From JBAOHV01 sp963714875 (GTDB lineage Bacteria > Actinomycetota > Acidimicrobiia > Acidimicrobiales > Microtrichaceae): a DNA stretch of 64,000 bases. The number at the start of each line of letters is the position of its first letter. The first letter of the stretch is position 1. This document shows, one piece after another, positions 1 to 10,418 of this stretch. The stretch is from assembly GCA_963714875.1 (NCBI GenBank), contig CAVQQI010000010.1, forward strand, positions 321,323 to 385,322, in the 5' to 3' direction. Below the pieces are notes generated by a model, which worked only from the letters and a program-made list of their open reading frames with translations, was not told the origin of the DNA and did no database searches. A program made the position numbers and the translations under genes.

Positions 1-1
1 C

Positions 2-1969
2 ACGGCCGAGCTGCGCCCGAACGACGTCACGAACGTCGTCGCCCACCTGATCCGCCAGCAGCGGGAACCGGGCTTCGCGTGGGACCCGTCCATGGTCTCC
101 GAGACGTCGCTCGCATCGGTGTTCACCATGCTGGACAACTGGAAGGACACCGGCGACTTCCAGTTGATGTACCTGCTGTGGGTCCTGCGGCTCGGCCCGG
201 GCGTGCTCGACCCGACGCTGCTGACGGCGATCGAACAGCGCTTCGCCGAGTTCCGCTACCGCTACGACGACCCCTTGCCCGCGGACCGGTTGGACCACAA
301 GTGGTTCTGGTCCGAGAACCACCGGCTCATCCTGGCCGTCGATGAGTACCTGGGCGGTCTGGCGCTGCCCGAGGTCACGTTCACCGTCACCGGACTGACC
401 GGGGCACAGCACGCCGAGCGTGCCCGCCCCGCCATCCTCGAGTGGATCGACGAGCGCGCCCGGTTCGGCTTCAGCGAGTGGCACTCCAACGTCTACATGC
501 TCAAGAACATCACTCCGCTGCTCACGCTCATCGAGTTGTGCGACGACGACGAACTGATCCGGCGGGCCTCGGGTGCGCTCGACCTGTGCCTGGCCGATGT
601 GGCGATGCACTGCCAGCAGGGTGCCTACGGCGCCACGCGCGGCAGGACCTACAAGAAGGACAAGATGACCTCGCTCGACGAGGCCACGTTCGGCTCGGCG
701 AAGCTGCTCTTCGCGGACACCGACCGGGGCTGGCGGTCGACCAGCGACACCGGCGCCACGTACTTCTGCGGGGCCCAGCGCTACCGCATGCCCGAGGTCA
801 TCGGCGAGATCGCGCGCAGCGAGGAGGTGTCGACGAGCCGGGAGCGTCACGGCGTGCCGCTCGACCCCCACGAGCCGTTGTCACCCGACCCGCAGGCGGC
901 GTTCGGCTACGACTACGACGACCCGGCGAACCTTGCCTTCTGGTGGTCACACGGTGCGTTGACCTCATGGCAGCTGGTGCCGATGACGTTGGCGACCGCG
1001 GAGCGCTGGCGACTGTGGGACACGGATCTGTTCCGTGAGTTCGGGGCCATCCGCAGCCTTGCGGCTGCGGGTCCGGCCGCCGCGCAGCTGGCTGCGCACG
1101 AGCTGGCGTCGATGGCGGCGTTCGGGGTGCTGGCCGAGGCCAACACCTACACCTGGCGCAGCCCCGAGGTCATGCTGTCCTCGGTGGTCGACCACCGCTT
1201 CGGCGACAAGCGGGACCAGGCGCATGCCTGGCAGGCCACGATCGATCCCGAGGCGCTGGTGTTCACCACGCACCCGTCGCAGCCCACGGAGCAGTCGACG
1301 AACTGGGGTGACGACGAGGGGTACTGGACCGGCTCTGCGTCGATGCCGCGTACCGCGCAGCACCACAACGTCGCCATCCACGTCTACTCACCCGACTACC
1401 TGCCGGCGACCGATCCGCTGCTGGGCCCCGTGTTCGGCTACCTGCGCGAGACCCACGCCTACTTCCCCCAGGACCACTTCGACCAGGTGGTCCAGGCCAA
1501 CGGATGGACCATCGGGCGGCGCGGCGACGGGTACATCGCCCTGTGGTCGATGCGCCCCACCGTGTGGCGCAGCTACGACCCGTCGGTGGTGGCCACGAAC
1601 GGACTCGAGCAGCCCTTCGATCTGGTCGCCGAGGGCAGCGCACGCAACGTCTGGGTGGTCGAGGTCGGCCGCCGAGCCGATGCCGGCGGGTTCGATTCGT
1701 TCGTCGACAGCATCACCTCGGCCGCGATCGAGGCAGAGGTCGCCGGCCGACAGCATCGGGTCCGCTACGTCTCACCGTCCCAGGGCGAGCTGGTCCTGTC
1801 GCACCGCGGCGGGTTCAGCGTCGACGGTGCCGCGCAGCAGCTGGGCGACCACCCCCGGCTCGACAGCCCCTGGGGTCAGGTGTGCCGCCAGGGCCGGTTC
1901 CTGGCGCTGGACCGAGGTGACCGCTCGCTCGTCATCGACTTCGACACCGGAGCCCGCGAGATCACCTGA
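2..1969 (+). CDS. Uncharacterised large protein, 5'-truncated by window edge
   Basis: I do not recognise the family. The frame is open from the first bases, so the true start lies outside the window; the internal ATG at 92 has no convincing ribosome site. About 655 codons are visible. The protein is soluble, rich in Trp, Tyr and His, mostly helical in its first two thirds and beta-rich towards the C-terminus. The motif WFWSENHR (visible residues 101-108) resembles aromatic loops of alpha/alpha-toroid polysaccharide lyases and heparinases, but I cannot assign catalytic residues, so a carbohydrate-active role is only a guess. It ends in TGA, is followed by a hairpin and converges on the DUF11 surface protein. 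Confidence 0.7.
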   Translation, partial: TAELRPNDVTNVVAHLIRQQREPGFAWDPSMVSETSLASVFTMLDNWKDTGDFQLMYLLWVLRLGPGVLDPTLLTAIEQRFAEFRYRYDDPLPADRLDHKWFWSENHRLILAVDEYLGGLALPEVTFTVTGLTGAQHAERARPAILEWIDERARFGFSEWHSNVYMLKNITPLLTLIELCDDDELIRRASGALDLCLADVAMHCQQGAYGATRGRTYKKDKMTSLDEATFGSAKLLFADTDRGWRSTSDTGATYFCGAQRYRMPEVIGEIARSEEVSTSRERHGVPLDPHEPLSPDPQAAFGYDYDDPANLAFWWSHGALTSWQLVPMTLATAERWRLWDTDLFREFGAIRSLAAAGPAAAQLAAHELASMAAFGVLAEANTYTWRSPEVMLSSVVDHRFGDKRDQAHAWQATIDPEALVFTTHPSQPTEQSTNWGDDEGYWTGSASMPRTAQHHNVAIHVYSPDYLPATDPLLGPVFGYLRETHAYFPQDHFDQVVQANGWTIGRRGDGYIALWSMRPTVWRSYDPSVVATNGLEQPFDLVAEGSARNVWVVEVGRRADAGGFDSFVDSITSAAIEAEVAGRQHRVRYVSPSQGELVLSHRGGFSVDGAAQQLGDHPRLDSPWGQVCRQGRFLALDRGDRSLVIDFDTGAREIT

Positions 1970-1982
1970 GCCGGGTATGCGT

Positions 1983-2013
1983 CTCGGGGACGCTGCCGCG
2001 GAGCATCCCCGAG
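1983..2013. terminator. Hairpin between convergent genes
   Basis: Perfect 8-bp inverted repeat CTCGGGGA / TCCCCGAG with a 15-nt loop, lying in the 59-bp gap between two converging genes. No T-run follows, as is common in high-GC actinobacteria. A bidirectional terminator is inferred. Confidence 0.5.
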
Positions 2014-2028
2014 GACAGCTCTCGTGTA

Positions 2029-4449
2029 TCAGGTGGTCTCGCGGCGGCGGCGGAATCCGGTGAGCAGGAACCCGCCCACCAGGAACGCTCCGGCAGCAGC
2101 CAGCAGCCCCAGGATCGTCAGACCGGTGTAGGCCAACGTCTCGGGCAGCGAACGCGCGGTGCCGGCGGCTCCGCTTCCCGCCGGTGTGGCGCTGCCCTGG
2201 GTGCGATCCGCCACCTCGATGATCTGGCCGCTGGCGCTGCCCGAGTTGTCGTCGGGGTCCGTCTCGTCGGTCGACGTGGTCGCGCTGGCGGTGTTCACCA
2301 CGGACGACCCGCCGCCTTCGGTGACGGTGCCCGAGATGACCAGCTCTGCGGTGGCACCCGCCGGCAGCGGCGTCGACCGCTGACAGGTGACCCGACGAGC
2401 CACGACGGTGCAGTCGAACGACGTGCCGCTCGCGGTGACGTCGTCGAACACCGCCGGCAGCTCATCGGTGACGGTCACGTCGCTGGCAGCGGACGGGCCG
2501 TCGTTGCGCACCTCGATGCGCCACAGGCCCTCCTGGCCGACCGTGAGCTGGCCCAGCAGCGTCTTGGTGACGCTGATGTTGGCGAGCGGCACCACCGTGA
2601 CGGTGTCCTCGTCGCGGTCGTTGCTCGGATCCGCGTCCGCAACGGGGGTCGACACCTCGGCGACGTTCGTCGCGTCGGGTTCGGCCGCGGGCGTCACGTC
2701 GACCTGGACCGCCAGTGCCGGAAGAGCATCACCGACCGCGAGCGCGGCATCGGTGCTGCAGGCGATGATCCGTTGATCGGTATCGGTCGAACAGGTCCAC
2801 CCGTCACCCTCGGCGGAACGGAACTCGAGTCCGTCGGGCAGCGTGTCACTCACCGTGATCGGTCCCTCGGGCAGGTCGTTCGGACCGTTGTTGGTGACCG
2901 CCAGCGTGAACGACCCCGGTGCGGAGACCGAGAAGTCGCCCTCGTGGAACTTGTCGATCGCCAGGTCGACCAGTGGGTCGATGCGGACCCGGTCGTCGTC
3001 GGAGTTGTTCCCGGGGTCGTCGTCGAAGGTCGGTCCGCCCACCTGGGCGGTGTTGGCCAGAGTCGGGTCCTCGGCCCCGCGGTATGCGCCGGGGGCGACG
3101 TCGACGGTGACGGTGATCTCTGACGACTCGTCGACGCCGAGCTCGCCCTCGTGGGTGCAGGTGACGTCGGTGCCGCCGTCGTCAGCGGCGCAGACCCAGC
3201 CGTTGCCGGAACCTTCCGCGAAGCTCAGCCCGTCGGGCAGGGAGTCGGTCACGGTGATGGGACCCGACGCCAGGTTCGGGCCGTCATTGGTCACCACGAA
3301 CGTGTACTCGCCGGCGGCACCGACCTGGAAGGCGTCGCCCTCGTGGTCCTTGCTGATGCGTAGATCCGCGACTGGCCGCACCGGCACCGTATCGGCGTCG
3401 GCGCGGTCGACGTCGTCGGTGATACCCGCCGCGCTGGCCGAGTTGGTGACGGTGTTGGTCGCCATTTCCGGGTCGGGCTGTGGCGTCGGCGCAGCGGCCG
3501 GCAGGACCCGCACCGACAGCTCGATGGGGGAGAGCTCGGCGCCGGCGGCGAGCAGCACCGCGTTCTCGTCCAGCCCGGACCGGTCGTGCACGCAGCGCAC
3601 CGTCCCGTTGGGCCCGTTGCCGCCGCCGGTGCGCAGCTCGCACTCCCAGCCGCGGCCGTCGGCATCGCGGTACTCGAGGCCCTCGGGCAGGACGTCGGTC
3701 ACGACCACACGGCCGTACTCGCCGGATGGCCCGTCGTTGCCGACCAGCAGACGGAACTGCTGGTCGCTGCCCACGGTCCACGGCGCGCTGTCGGCGACGT
3801 GGGACTTGTCCAGCCGCAGCTGAGCGACTGGAACGACCGGGGTGTCCTCGGTGTCGCTGCGCTCGCGGTCATCCACGACGCCGCGAACGGTCGCGGTGTT
3901 GGACACCAGGTTCGCCGCCCCGGGGCGGGGGTCGATCACCGCTGCGGGGTCGACGGCCACCTGCACGGTGACCATGCCGAGGGACTCCCCGACACCCACG
4001 GGGTCAGGGTCGGCATCTGCTCCGATCCACGTGCAGTCGAAACGGCCGCGGTCCCCGTCGCCGAAGCCGGTCCCGGCGGTCACGTCGCAGTCCCAACCCG
4101 GCGCATCGACCGAGACCAGGCGCAGGTGCGCGGCGATCCCGTCGGACAGCTCCACCGGGCCGGTCTCCACCGAGGGTCCGGTGTTGGACACCACCACGTA
4201 GTAGCGGGCGTCGTCCTGTCCGGCGCGGAAGGTGGCGTCGCCGTCCGACTTCGAGATGGTCAACCTGGCGACGGGATCCGCCGACGAGGACTTGTCGCTC
4301 GAGTCGTTGGCCGGATTCGGGTCGTTGGGATGGGTCACCTTCGCCACGTTGGTGACGGTCGCCCGGCCCGGTGTGGCGGGATCGATCGCCGCGGTGACGA
4401 CGATGGCCGGGTACGTGCTCTGTGCAGGGCTGTCGGCCGCGGTGCGCAC
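2029..4449 (-). CDS. DUF11-repeat surface protein, C-terminal part with LAXTG anchor
   Basis: C-terminal portion of a giant cell-wall protein. It contains five DUF11-type beta-sandwich repeats, each starting with a lysine-containing strand and carrying a NxGPS/N signature and a GWxC...C loop. The end carries LPETLAYTG, a hydrophobic helix (about 20 residues) and an RRRR tail. LAYTG fits the LAXTG signal used by actinobacterial class E sortases. The first codon here (GTG 4449) is not a real start: the frame upstream reads SGSGRVSC, which is the normal continuation of a DUF11 repeat, so this is the rest of the protein read in another frame from 4450 to 10391. No sortase gene is in the window. 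Presumed role: adhesion or cell-surface stalk. Confidence 0.8.
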   Translation of the reverse strand: MRTAADSPAQSTYPAIVVTAAIDPATPGRATVTNVAKVTHPNDPNPANDSSDKSSSADPVARLTISKSDGDATFRAGQDDARYYVVVSNTGPSVETGPVELSDGIAAHLRLVSVDAPGWDCDVTAGTGFGDGDRGRFDCTWIGADADPDPVGVGESLGMVTVQVAVDPAAVIDPRPGAANLVSNTATVRGVVDDRERSDTEDTPVVPVAQLRLDKSHVADSAPWTVGSDQQFRLLVGNDGPSGEYGRVVVTDVLPEGLEYRDADGRGWECELRTGGGNGPNGTVRCVHDRSGLDENAVLLAAGAELSPIELSVRVLPAAAPTPQPDPEMATNTVTNSASAAGITDDVDRADADTVPVRPVADLRISKDHEGDAFQVGAAGEYTFVVTNDGPNLASGPITVTDSLPDGLSFAEGSGNGWVCAADDGGTDVTCTHEGELGVDESSEITVTVDVAPGAYRGAEDPTLANTAQVGGPTFDDDPGNNSDDDRVRIDPLVDLAIDKFHEGDFSVSAPGSFTLAVTNNGPNDLPEGPITVSDTLPDGLEFRSAEGDGWTCSTDTDQRIIACSTDAALAVGDALPALAVQVDVTPAAEPDATNVAEVSTPVADADPSNDRDEDTVTVVPLANISVTKTLLGQLTVGQEGLWRIEVRNDGPSAASDVTVTDELPAVFDDVTASGTSFDCTVVARRVTCQRSTPLPAGATAELVISGTVTEGGGSSVVNTASATTSTDETDPDDNSGSASGQIIEVADRTQGSATPAGSGAAGTARSLPETLAYTGLTILGLLAAAGAFLVGGFLLTGFRRRRETT

Positions 4450-7400
4450 GCAGCTGACCCGACCGCTGCCAGAGGTGCGACGGCACGCAGGCCGGCTGGG
4501 ACCGAGTCGGTCACGACGATCGGCCCGGTGGCCGGGTCGGGGCCGGCGTTGCTGAGGTCCAGGTAGTAGTAGCCGGGCTGGCCGACGGTGAAGCCGGCGC
4601 TGTCGGGGGACCCGTCGTCGTCGGCCGAGGCGTCGGTCTTCAGGATCCGAAGATCGGCGCTGCGCAGCGTCGCAGCTGCGTCGTCACGGTCGCCGGCGAG
4701 GGCGGTGCCGCCGGCGTCGCCGCCGTCGACCCGGGCGTCGTTGACCTGGAGCACCTTGTCGCCATCCTCGTCGAGCAGACCCGGTACCTCGGTCGCTGCG
4801 GGCAGCGGGGTGGCGGTGAAGCGCACCGTCACCGTCGAGCCCGGTGCCAGGTCGCACAGGTCGGTCCAGATGATCCGCTGCTGTGCGCCGCCGTCGACAG
4901 CGGTGGTCGACACGGGCGGGGTCAGCTGTCGCGGTTCGGTGCGGCACGCCGCGCCGGGTGCCGCGCTGATAGCGACCGAACCGGTGTCGAAGCTCCAGTT
5001 GGTCGGCAGCGTGTCGGTCACATCGATGCCGTAGGCGGTGCCCTTGCCGGTGTTCGCCACCTCGAGGGTCCAGGCGAAGGGGCTGCCGACATCGGCATCA
5101 GCGACCTCTGTCCCGGCCCCGGTGAGCTTCTGGATCGACAGCTTCGGCAGGTACGTCGTCACGGTCGCATCGGCCTCAGGGCCCTCGTACTCCTTGAAGT
5201 CGTCGCCGTCGTGGGTCGGATCTCCCCAGAAGGTGGGGATCGCCGCGGTGTTGACCAAGGTGCCGCCGTCGTTCAGGGTGTCGGCAGCAGCGGCGTCGAC
5301 GCGCTGCGCATACGTCAGCGTGCAGCTCGCCCCGGCGGGCAGGCCGTCGGTGCCGGCGAACAACGCCGGCCAGGTCACCACACGCTCGTCGCGGTCGACC
5401 GTCGCGGCGTCGGAACCGATGCAGGAGCCACCGATGGAGTCCGGCGCGGACAACCCGGCCGGGTAGCTGTCGGTGGTGGTGATGTCGTACGCGGGGTGTG
5501 TCCCCGAGTTGGTGATCGTGACCGTGTAGGCCAGCCGCTGGCCTGCTTCGACGACGCGGTCGTCGTCGTCCAGGTCCTTCGCGACGGCGAGCACCGGCTC
5601 GACGACGGTGAGCTTCGCGGTTGCAGTGCGGCTGGCATCGAAGCCCTTGCCGGAGAGCTCGTCGACGTCGTCGAAGCGGTCGACCAGGTTCCAGTGCAAC
5701 GTGGCGGTGTTGGTGAGCACGTCGCCCGCGACGGCGGCGGAGCCGACGGTCGCGGTGTAGGTCAGTGCGATGGTGCAGTCCCCGCCAACGGCGCGGAGAT
5801 CGCCGAGGAACCAGCCGACGCGCTGACCCGATGCGGCGATGGTGTGGGGCTCTGTGCGGTCCACCTCGCAGCTGGCGTCGAGCGGCGTCAGTTCGCCGTA
5901 GCCGCCGAAGCGCAGGTTGGCGGGCAGGATGTCGATCACCGTCGCGTCGGGCACGGTGACGCCCTCGGGCACGGTGACGCGGATCGAGTAGCTCGCCTGG
6001 GTGCCGGGCAGGCGGGTGCCGGGGTCGACCGATTTGGTGATGGCCGGGGGTGCCACCTTGACGGTGTCCTTGGTGGATGCCGAGTAGCTGGTGCGCTCCC
6101 CCTTCACGTCGCCCGTGATGGACGAGCCCGTGACGGTGGCGGTGTTGATCAGCTCCGCCTCCGCGACCGCCGGGGCATCGACGCTGGCCGAGTAGGTGAG
6201 TGCGATGCGCTCGGAGGGCTGCAGGCCGATCCCGTCGGGCCGTGTCGCAGGATCTTCCAGGAGCTTCCGCAGATCCCACCGCACGAGTGTGGCGTCGGTC
6301 GCGGAGGGGGACGTCCCCTCGCTGACGGTGGCGGTGCCGGCCAGCGCCCCGGTGGGTGTGACCCGCGAGAGGCCCGCGGGCACGCAATCGGTCACGACCA
6401 CGTCGTGCAACGGCGGTCGCCCGGCGGTGTTCGCGACGGTCACGGTGTAGTCGACACGGTTGGTGCCGACGACGGTCGTGGTGGGCGTGTGGGACTTGGT
6501 GATCGACGGTTCGGGCTCGACCACCCTGGTGGTCGACCGCGACCTGCGGCTGCGGTCGGTCGACGTGGCGGTGTCACTGAAGCGCCAGGACAGCCGGGCG
6601 GTGTTGGTCAGGGCCGTTCCGTGACGGTTGGCCGACACGTCGGCGACGACGCCGACGTAGGTGATCGTGACGACCTGGTCCTCGCCCGAGGCGTTGTCGA
6701 AGGTGGCGGGCAGATCCAGGGTCCATCCCCGTCCGTCCTTGCGGTCCGACAAGGTGAAGCCCTTGGCGTCGACACCGCCCGGGAGCTCGAGTCGGGCGGA
6801 CCCGGCGGCGTAGGAGAGGCCGGCAGGCAGCGTGTCCGCCACCGATCCCTTGTACAGCGTCGTGCCGGCAGCGATGGTGGCGCGCACCGTGTAGCGGACC
6901 TCCTCGCCGATGGTCGCCTGGCCGGTCGGGCCCGTGGTCGGCAGATTGTTGCTCGCCTCGACGATCGAGGTCACCCGGGTCTTCGCGACCTGGGCGTCGG
7001 GCAGTCGCACGAGTGCATCGTCGATCGCCGTGGGAGCGTTCGGGGCCACCGTCGGGTCGATGTTGGACTCGGGGAGGTACTCGCCGGTCCCTGTCAGGTC
7101 CAGGTACGACCGCACTCCGGCGGTGTCGAGGTGCGACGACCCCGCCGCGGCGGTGTCGCGCATCCGTGCGGTGTAGCTCAGCTGCAGGTCGTAGCCGGCA
7201 GGAATCCGATCGACGATGACCGCCATGCGGGACGGATCGGTGGTGCAGTCGACCTTCAGCGCGGCGATCGGCGCGTCGGCGAGTGGGAGAGCTCCCGGTC
7301 GCAGCACCAGTGCCGAGGACACCTCGGGATAGCCGGCCTCGGGCTGCATGTCGGCGCAGCTGATCTCCGGCGGCAGGTCGTCCCAGATCTGCACGTCGAA

Positions 7401-10391
7401 CGCGTCGGACGCCTGGACCTGCCCGTCGGCCCGCGTGATCCGCAGACCTGTGCGGAGGCGGTTCGCGGTCTGCGGCTCGGCGAAGTCGACCGTGCTGCTG
7501 GTGCGTCGCATCTCGTCCAGGTCGAGCAGCGGTCGGACGAGCGTGCGGGGGGTCTGGGTGGTGCGGGGACGCGTGAGCGCGACGTCATCGGACGGGTCGA
7601 ACGGGTCGCGCCCGTTGTCGCGGAGCTGGACGCCGGTGTTGGCGACGTCCACCCGGTAGGTGACGAGGTCGCCCTGGATAGCGGTGTGCGCATCGCGGCC
7701 CGCGGCGGGGTTCGTGCGCGGGTAGCCCTTCAGCGTGTCCTTGCCGCGTGTGATGTCCACCACGCCCTTGGTGAGCGACAGCACCGGCTCGGCGACCTGG
7801 TACGGACTGAGCGCCCGGGGGCTCACCGTCGAGGCGCCTGCGGTATTGGCGATGGTGACCTTGAGCAGGTTCTGGTAGAGGTCGGCGTCGCTGTTGGCCC
7901 GGGGGTCGTTGGTGACGCGAGCACCCAGCACGACGTGGAAACGACCGCCCTCGGCGGGGGTGTAGCGGGGCTGGGTGCCGATCGGTGTGCCGTAGCTCCA
8001 GATGACGGCGTTGCCGTAGGACGGGACGACCTCGGGGGTGCCGAACTGGCCCGGCGTGTTGTCCGCGGCCTCGACCGCGCCGACGAAGGACGAGTTCGCA
8101 GGCAGGAAGTCGGTGATGACGACGTCGCGCATGCGGATGCCCGAGGGCAGGTCCACCGCCAGGTCGAAGCACACCAGGTCGCCGGGAGCGAAGCGGGGGC
8201 CGTCGGTGCCGGCGGCATCGTCGGGGTCGACCCATCCGGTGGCGCACTGTTCGCGGCCGATCTGCTGCGCCGCAGCGGCGGCGCCGCTCAGGGTCTGCTT
8301 CGCGACCGAGTACCAGCGCGAGCTCAGCGAGGCGCCCGAGACGTCGCCGACCTCGATCGGGGCGAGGCCGTCATCGCCGTTCACCAACGAGGTGGTGCCG
8401 GACAGGCTGGCCCGGTTCCGCAAGGTGTCGAACACCAGCACGGGCTGAGCGGTGGCGCGGTAGGTCTCGAGCGTCACGGAGTCGAAGCTCAGCTGCACGT
8501 CGCTGTTCACGCCGATGGTCGCGGGCAGCGTCCACTGCAGGGTCTGCACGCCGTCGGGTCCGTCGGAGATCTCCGGCTCGATCGGGGTGCGGGCGCCATC
8601 GACCGACACCGAGGAGGATGCGGGGCGGAACGCCAACCCGTCGGGCAGCTCGTCGGTCACGACGACCTTCGCCGCGTCGCGGTACTCGCCGGTCCGGATC
8701 GACAGGTTCCAAGCGGTCACGCCGCCGTACTCCACCCCGTTGCGACAACGGCCGGAGCCGTTGCCGTTGGCGACCGAGTTGCAGGCGGACTTCTGGATGG
8801 CCAGGTCCTCGATCACCACGGTCTCGGTGGCGCGGTCCCAGGTCTGATCGGGCGAGACGCCCGCGGGAACGCGACCGGTGTAGGCGCCCGCGGCCGAGAC
8901 ACCGTTGGTGGCGCTGCGCTCCGTGCCGCGCTCGGTCGTCGGGGCGCCGGTGTTGTTCGCCAGGTTCGCGACCTGTCCGCATGAGTCCGCACGGCGGCCA
9001 CAGATCGGATCGGGCGCACTCGACACGGCCTCGACGGGAGCACCGGGCGCTGCGTCGGGAGTCGGAGCTTCGGCCGGTGTCTCGGGTTCGGCCGGGGTCT
9101 CGCGCGCTGTGGGCACCTCGGGCCAGAGCGCGTTCTCCCGCTCCGGGACCGCGGCGAGGTAGGTGATCTCTCGCGACGCACCAGGGGCCAGGTCGCCGAT
9201 CGTCCAACGCACGTGGGTGTACACGCTGCGGGGCAGTGGGCCTGCGCCGTCGGGATCGACGTCGACGGTCTCGACCCGATCGGGGGCGATGCAGCCCTCC
9301 CCGGCATCCAACTGCCGCGCCTCGTCCAGGCGTGGAGCGCCGGGGTATTCCAGACCGCCGGGCGTGCTCGGGGTGTCCGGCGTGTTGTCGACGGTGCCGC
9401 AGCCCAGGAACTCCAGCTCTGCCGGCAACCAGTCCTCGACCGACACGGCGTTCGTCGGGGCCACCAGGTTGTTCTCGACCCGCACCGTGTACACGGTGGG
9501 GCGGTGCGCGCCACGCAGCAGCTCGTTCTCGCTGCTGGGTTCGGATTTGGTCACGACCAACGGCACGATCGTGGTCGACCCCGCAGCGGACGCCCGGTCC
9601 GTGTAGGAGTCCTTGCCGGGGACGGCGGTTCCGTCCAGGGCGAACTTGGTGATGAAACGGGGGTTGGTGTTGGCGAACGCCTCAGCGGTGCTGCCGACCT
9701 CGGCGCCGACGAACAGGGCCGAGTCGTCCTTGCCCGAGCTGTTGTGCGAGATGCGGTAGCCCACCGATGTCGACGAGCCGGGCTGGGCGTCGCTGATGTT
9801 GCTCCAGATCAGCGTGGTGGCGCCGGGGCCGGGTTGATCGGCGATGATGCGCGTCGGTGCGATGTCGGCCGAGCCGGCCACATAGGTCGCTCCGGCGGGG
9901 ACGACATCGCGGAAGCTCACGTTGAAGTAGCGCTGCAGCCCGGCATCGTCGGTCGACCAGGTGTTGTGCGCGGTCAGCTCGATCGAGGTCTCGTCGCCGT
10001 AGAGCGTGGATGCCGGCAAGGACTTGGTCAATGCCAGCGTGTCCTCGGGCAACGGCGCATCGGCCGACGCTGAGGCATACGGCGGCAGCGCTGCTGCGCC
10101 AGTGGCGATCAGGGTCACCGCGGCGAGCAGGCGCAACGCAGGACTCGAGCGATGGTTGACCCGCACCCGCAGGTCGTTGACCGAGCGCGGCGCCACCGGC
10201 TCACGGCCGGGATCGGCCGCGGCGGGGATCCAGGCGGCTGCCCAGATGCCCATGAGGGTGTGCAGCACCTCGGGGTCCTCGTCGTCGAACGCGATGCCGA
10301 GGCGGTGGGTGCCATCGGCCAGCGCCAACGAGGACCGCACCGTGGCACGGACGCGAAGCGGGGCGGAACGGTCGATGGGCCGCAGCAGCAC
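4335..10391 (-). CDS. Giant DUF11-repeat surface protein, N-terminal part
   Basis: Roughly 1,900 residues of DUF11-type repeats (about eleven can be delimited by their TKS/AKT/QKS starts), typical of secreted actinobacterial adhesins. A signal-peptide-like segment (hydrophobic core LRLLAAVTLIATGAAAL, then SASA) lies near 10160-10080; GTG 10166 would give a normal start (V-R-V-N-H-R) but has no clear ribosome site. The codons between 10391 and 10166 are instead the second half of a PilZ domain, and no stop separates the two, so the adhesin may be fused to the upstream BcsA-like protein. Frame is lost near 4465-4485: the sequence passes from a repeat's VPAGLRAV directly into SGSGRVSC of another frame, with about 15-20 expected residues missing. 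Confidence 0.75.
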   Translation of the reverse strand: MLLRPIDRSAPLRVRATVRSSLALADGTHRLGIAFDDEDPEVLHTLMGIWAAAWIPAAADPGREPVAPRSVNDLRVRVNHRSSPALRLLAAVTLIATGAAALPPYASASADAPLPEDTLALTKSLPASTLYGDETSIELTAHNTWSTDDAGLQRYFNVSFRDVVPAGATYVAGSADIAPTRIIADQPGPGATTLIWSNISDAQPGSSTSVGYRISHNSSGKDDSALFVGAEVGSTAEAFANTNPRFITKFALDGTAVPGKDSYTDRASAAGSTTIVPLVVTKSEPSSENELLRGAHRPTVYTVRVENNLVAPTNAVSVEDWLPAELEFLGCGTVDNTPDTPSTPGGLEYPGAPRLDEARQLDAGEGCIAPDRVETVDVDPDGAGPLPRSVYTHVRWTIGDLAPGASREITYLAAVPERENALWPEVPTARETPAEPETPAEAPTPDAAPGAPVEAVSSAPDPICGRRADSCGQVANLANNTGAPTTERGTERSATNGVSAAGAYTGRVPAGVSPDQTWDRATETVVIEDLAIQKSACNSVANGNGSGRCRNGVEYGGVTAWNLSIRTGEYRDAAKVVVTDELPDGLAFRPASSSVSVDGARTPIEPEISDGPDGVQTLQWTLPATIGVNSDVQLSFDSVTLETYRATAQPVLVFDTLRNRASLSGTTSLVNGDDGLAPIEVGDVSGASLSSRWYSVAKQTLSGAAAAAQQIGREQCATGWVDPDDAAGTDGPRFAPGDLVCFDLAVDLPSGIRMRDVVITDFLPANSSFVGAVEAADNTPGQFGTPEVVPSYGNAVIWSYGTPIGTQPRYTPAEGGRFHVVLGARVTNDPRANSDADLYQNLLKVTIANTAGASTVSPRALSPYQVAEPVLSLTKGVVDITRGKDTLKGYPRTNPAAGRDAHTAIQGDLVTYRVDVANTGVQLRDNGRDPFDPSDDVALTRPRTTQTPRTLVRPLLDLDEMRRTSSTVDFAEPQTANRLRTGLRITRADGQVQASDAFDVQIWDDLPPEISCADMQPEAGYPEVSSALVLRPGALPLADAPIAALKVDCTTDPSRMAVIVDRIPAGYDLQLSYTARMRDTAAAGSSHLDTAGVRSYLDLTGTGEYLPESNIDPTVAPNAPTAIDDALVRLPDAQVAKTRVTSIVEASNNLPTTGPTGQATIGEEVRYTVRATIAAGTTLYKGSVADTLPAGLSYAAGSARLELPGGVDAKGFTLSDRKDGRGWTLDLPATFDNASGEDQVVTITYVGVVADVSANRHGTALTNTARLSWRFSDTATSTDRSRRSRSTTRVVEPEPSITKSHTPTTTVVGTNRVDYTVTVANTAGRPPLHDVVVTDCVPAGLSRVTPTGALAGTATVSEGTSPSATDATLVRWDLRKLLEDPATRPDGIGLQPSERIALTYSASVDAPAVAEAELINTATVTGSSITGDVKGERTSYSASTKDTVKVAPPAITKSVDPGTRLPGTQASYSIRVTVPEGVTVPDATVIDILPANLRFGGYGELTPLDASCEVDRTEPHTIAASGQRVGWFLGDLRAVGGDCTIALTYTATVGSAAVAGDVLTNTATLHWNLVDRFDDVDELSGKGFDASRTATAKLTVVEPVLAVAKDLDDDDRVVEAGQRLAYTVTITNSGTHPAYDITTTDSYPAGLSAPDSIGGSCIGSDAATVDRDERVVTWPALFAGTDGLPAGASCTLTYAQRVDAAAADTLNDGGTLVNTAAIPTFWGDPTHDGDDFKEYEGPEADATVTTYLPKLSIQKLTGAGTEVADADVGSPFAWTLEVANTGKGTAYGIDVTDTLPTNWSFDTGSVAISAAPGAACRTEPRQLTPPVSTTAVDGGAQQRIIWTDLCDLAPGSTVTVRFTATPLPAATEVPGLLDEDGDKVLQVNDARVDGGDAGGTALAGDRDDAAATLRSADLRILKTDASADDDGSPDSAGFTVGQPGYYYLDLSNAGPDPATGPIVVTDSVPAGLRAVAPLAAVGSAACAPRPTALHRARTRPSSSPRRSIPPHRAGRPSPTWRR

Positions 10392-10418
10392 CGAGGTGCT
10401 CGAGCCGACCTCTGCGGG

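Noticed and set aside
5211..8984. 1,257-codon open frame on the plus strand opposite the DUF11 protein
   Set aside because: Shadow of the repetitive GC-rich coding strand; composition is Gly/Arg/Val-biased and shows no domain.
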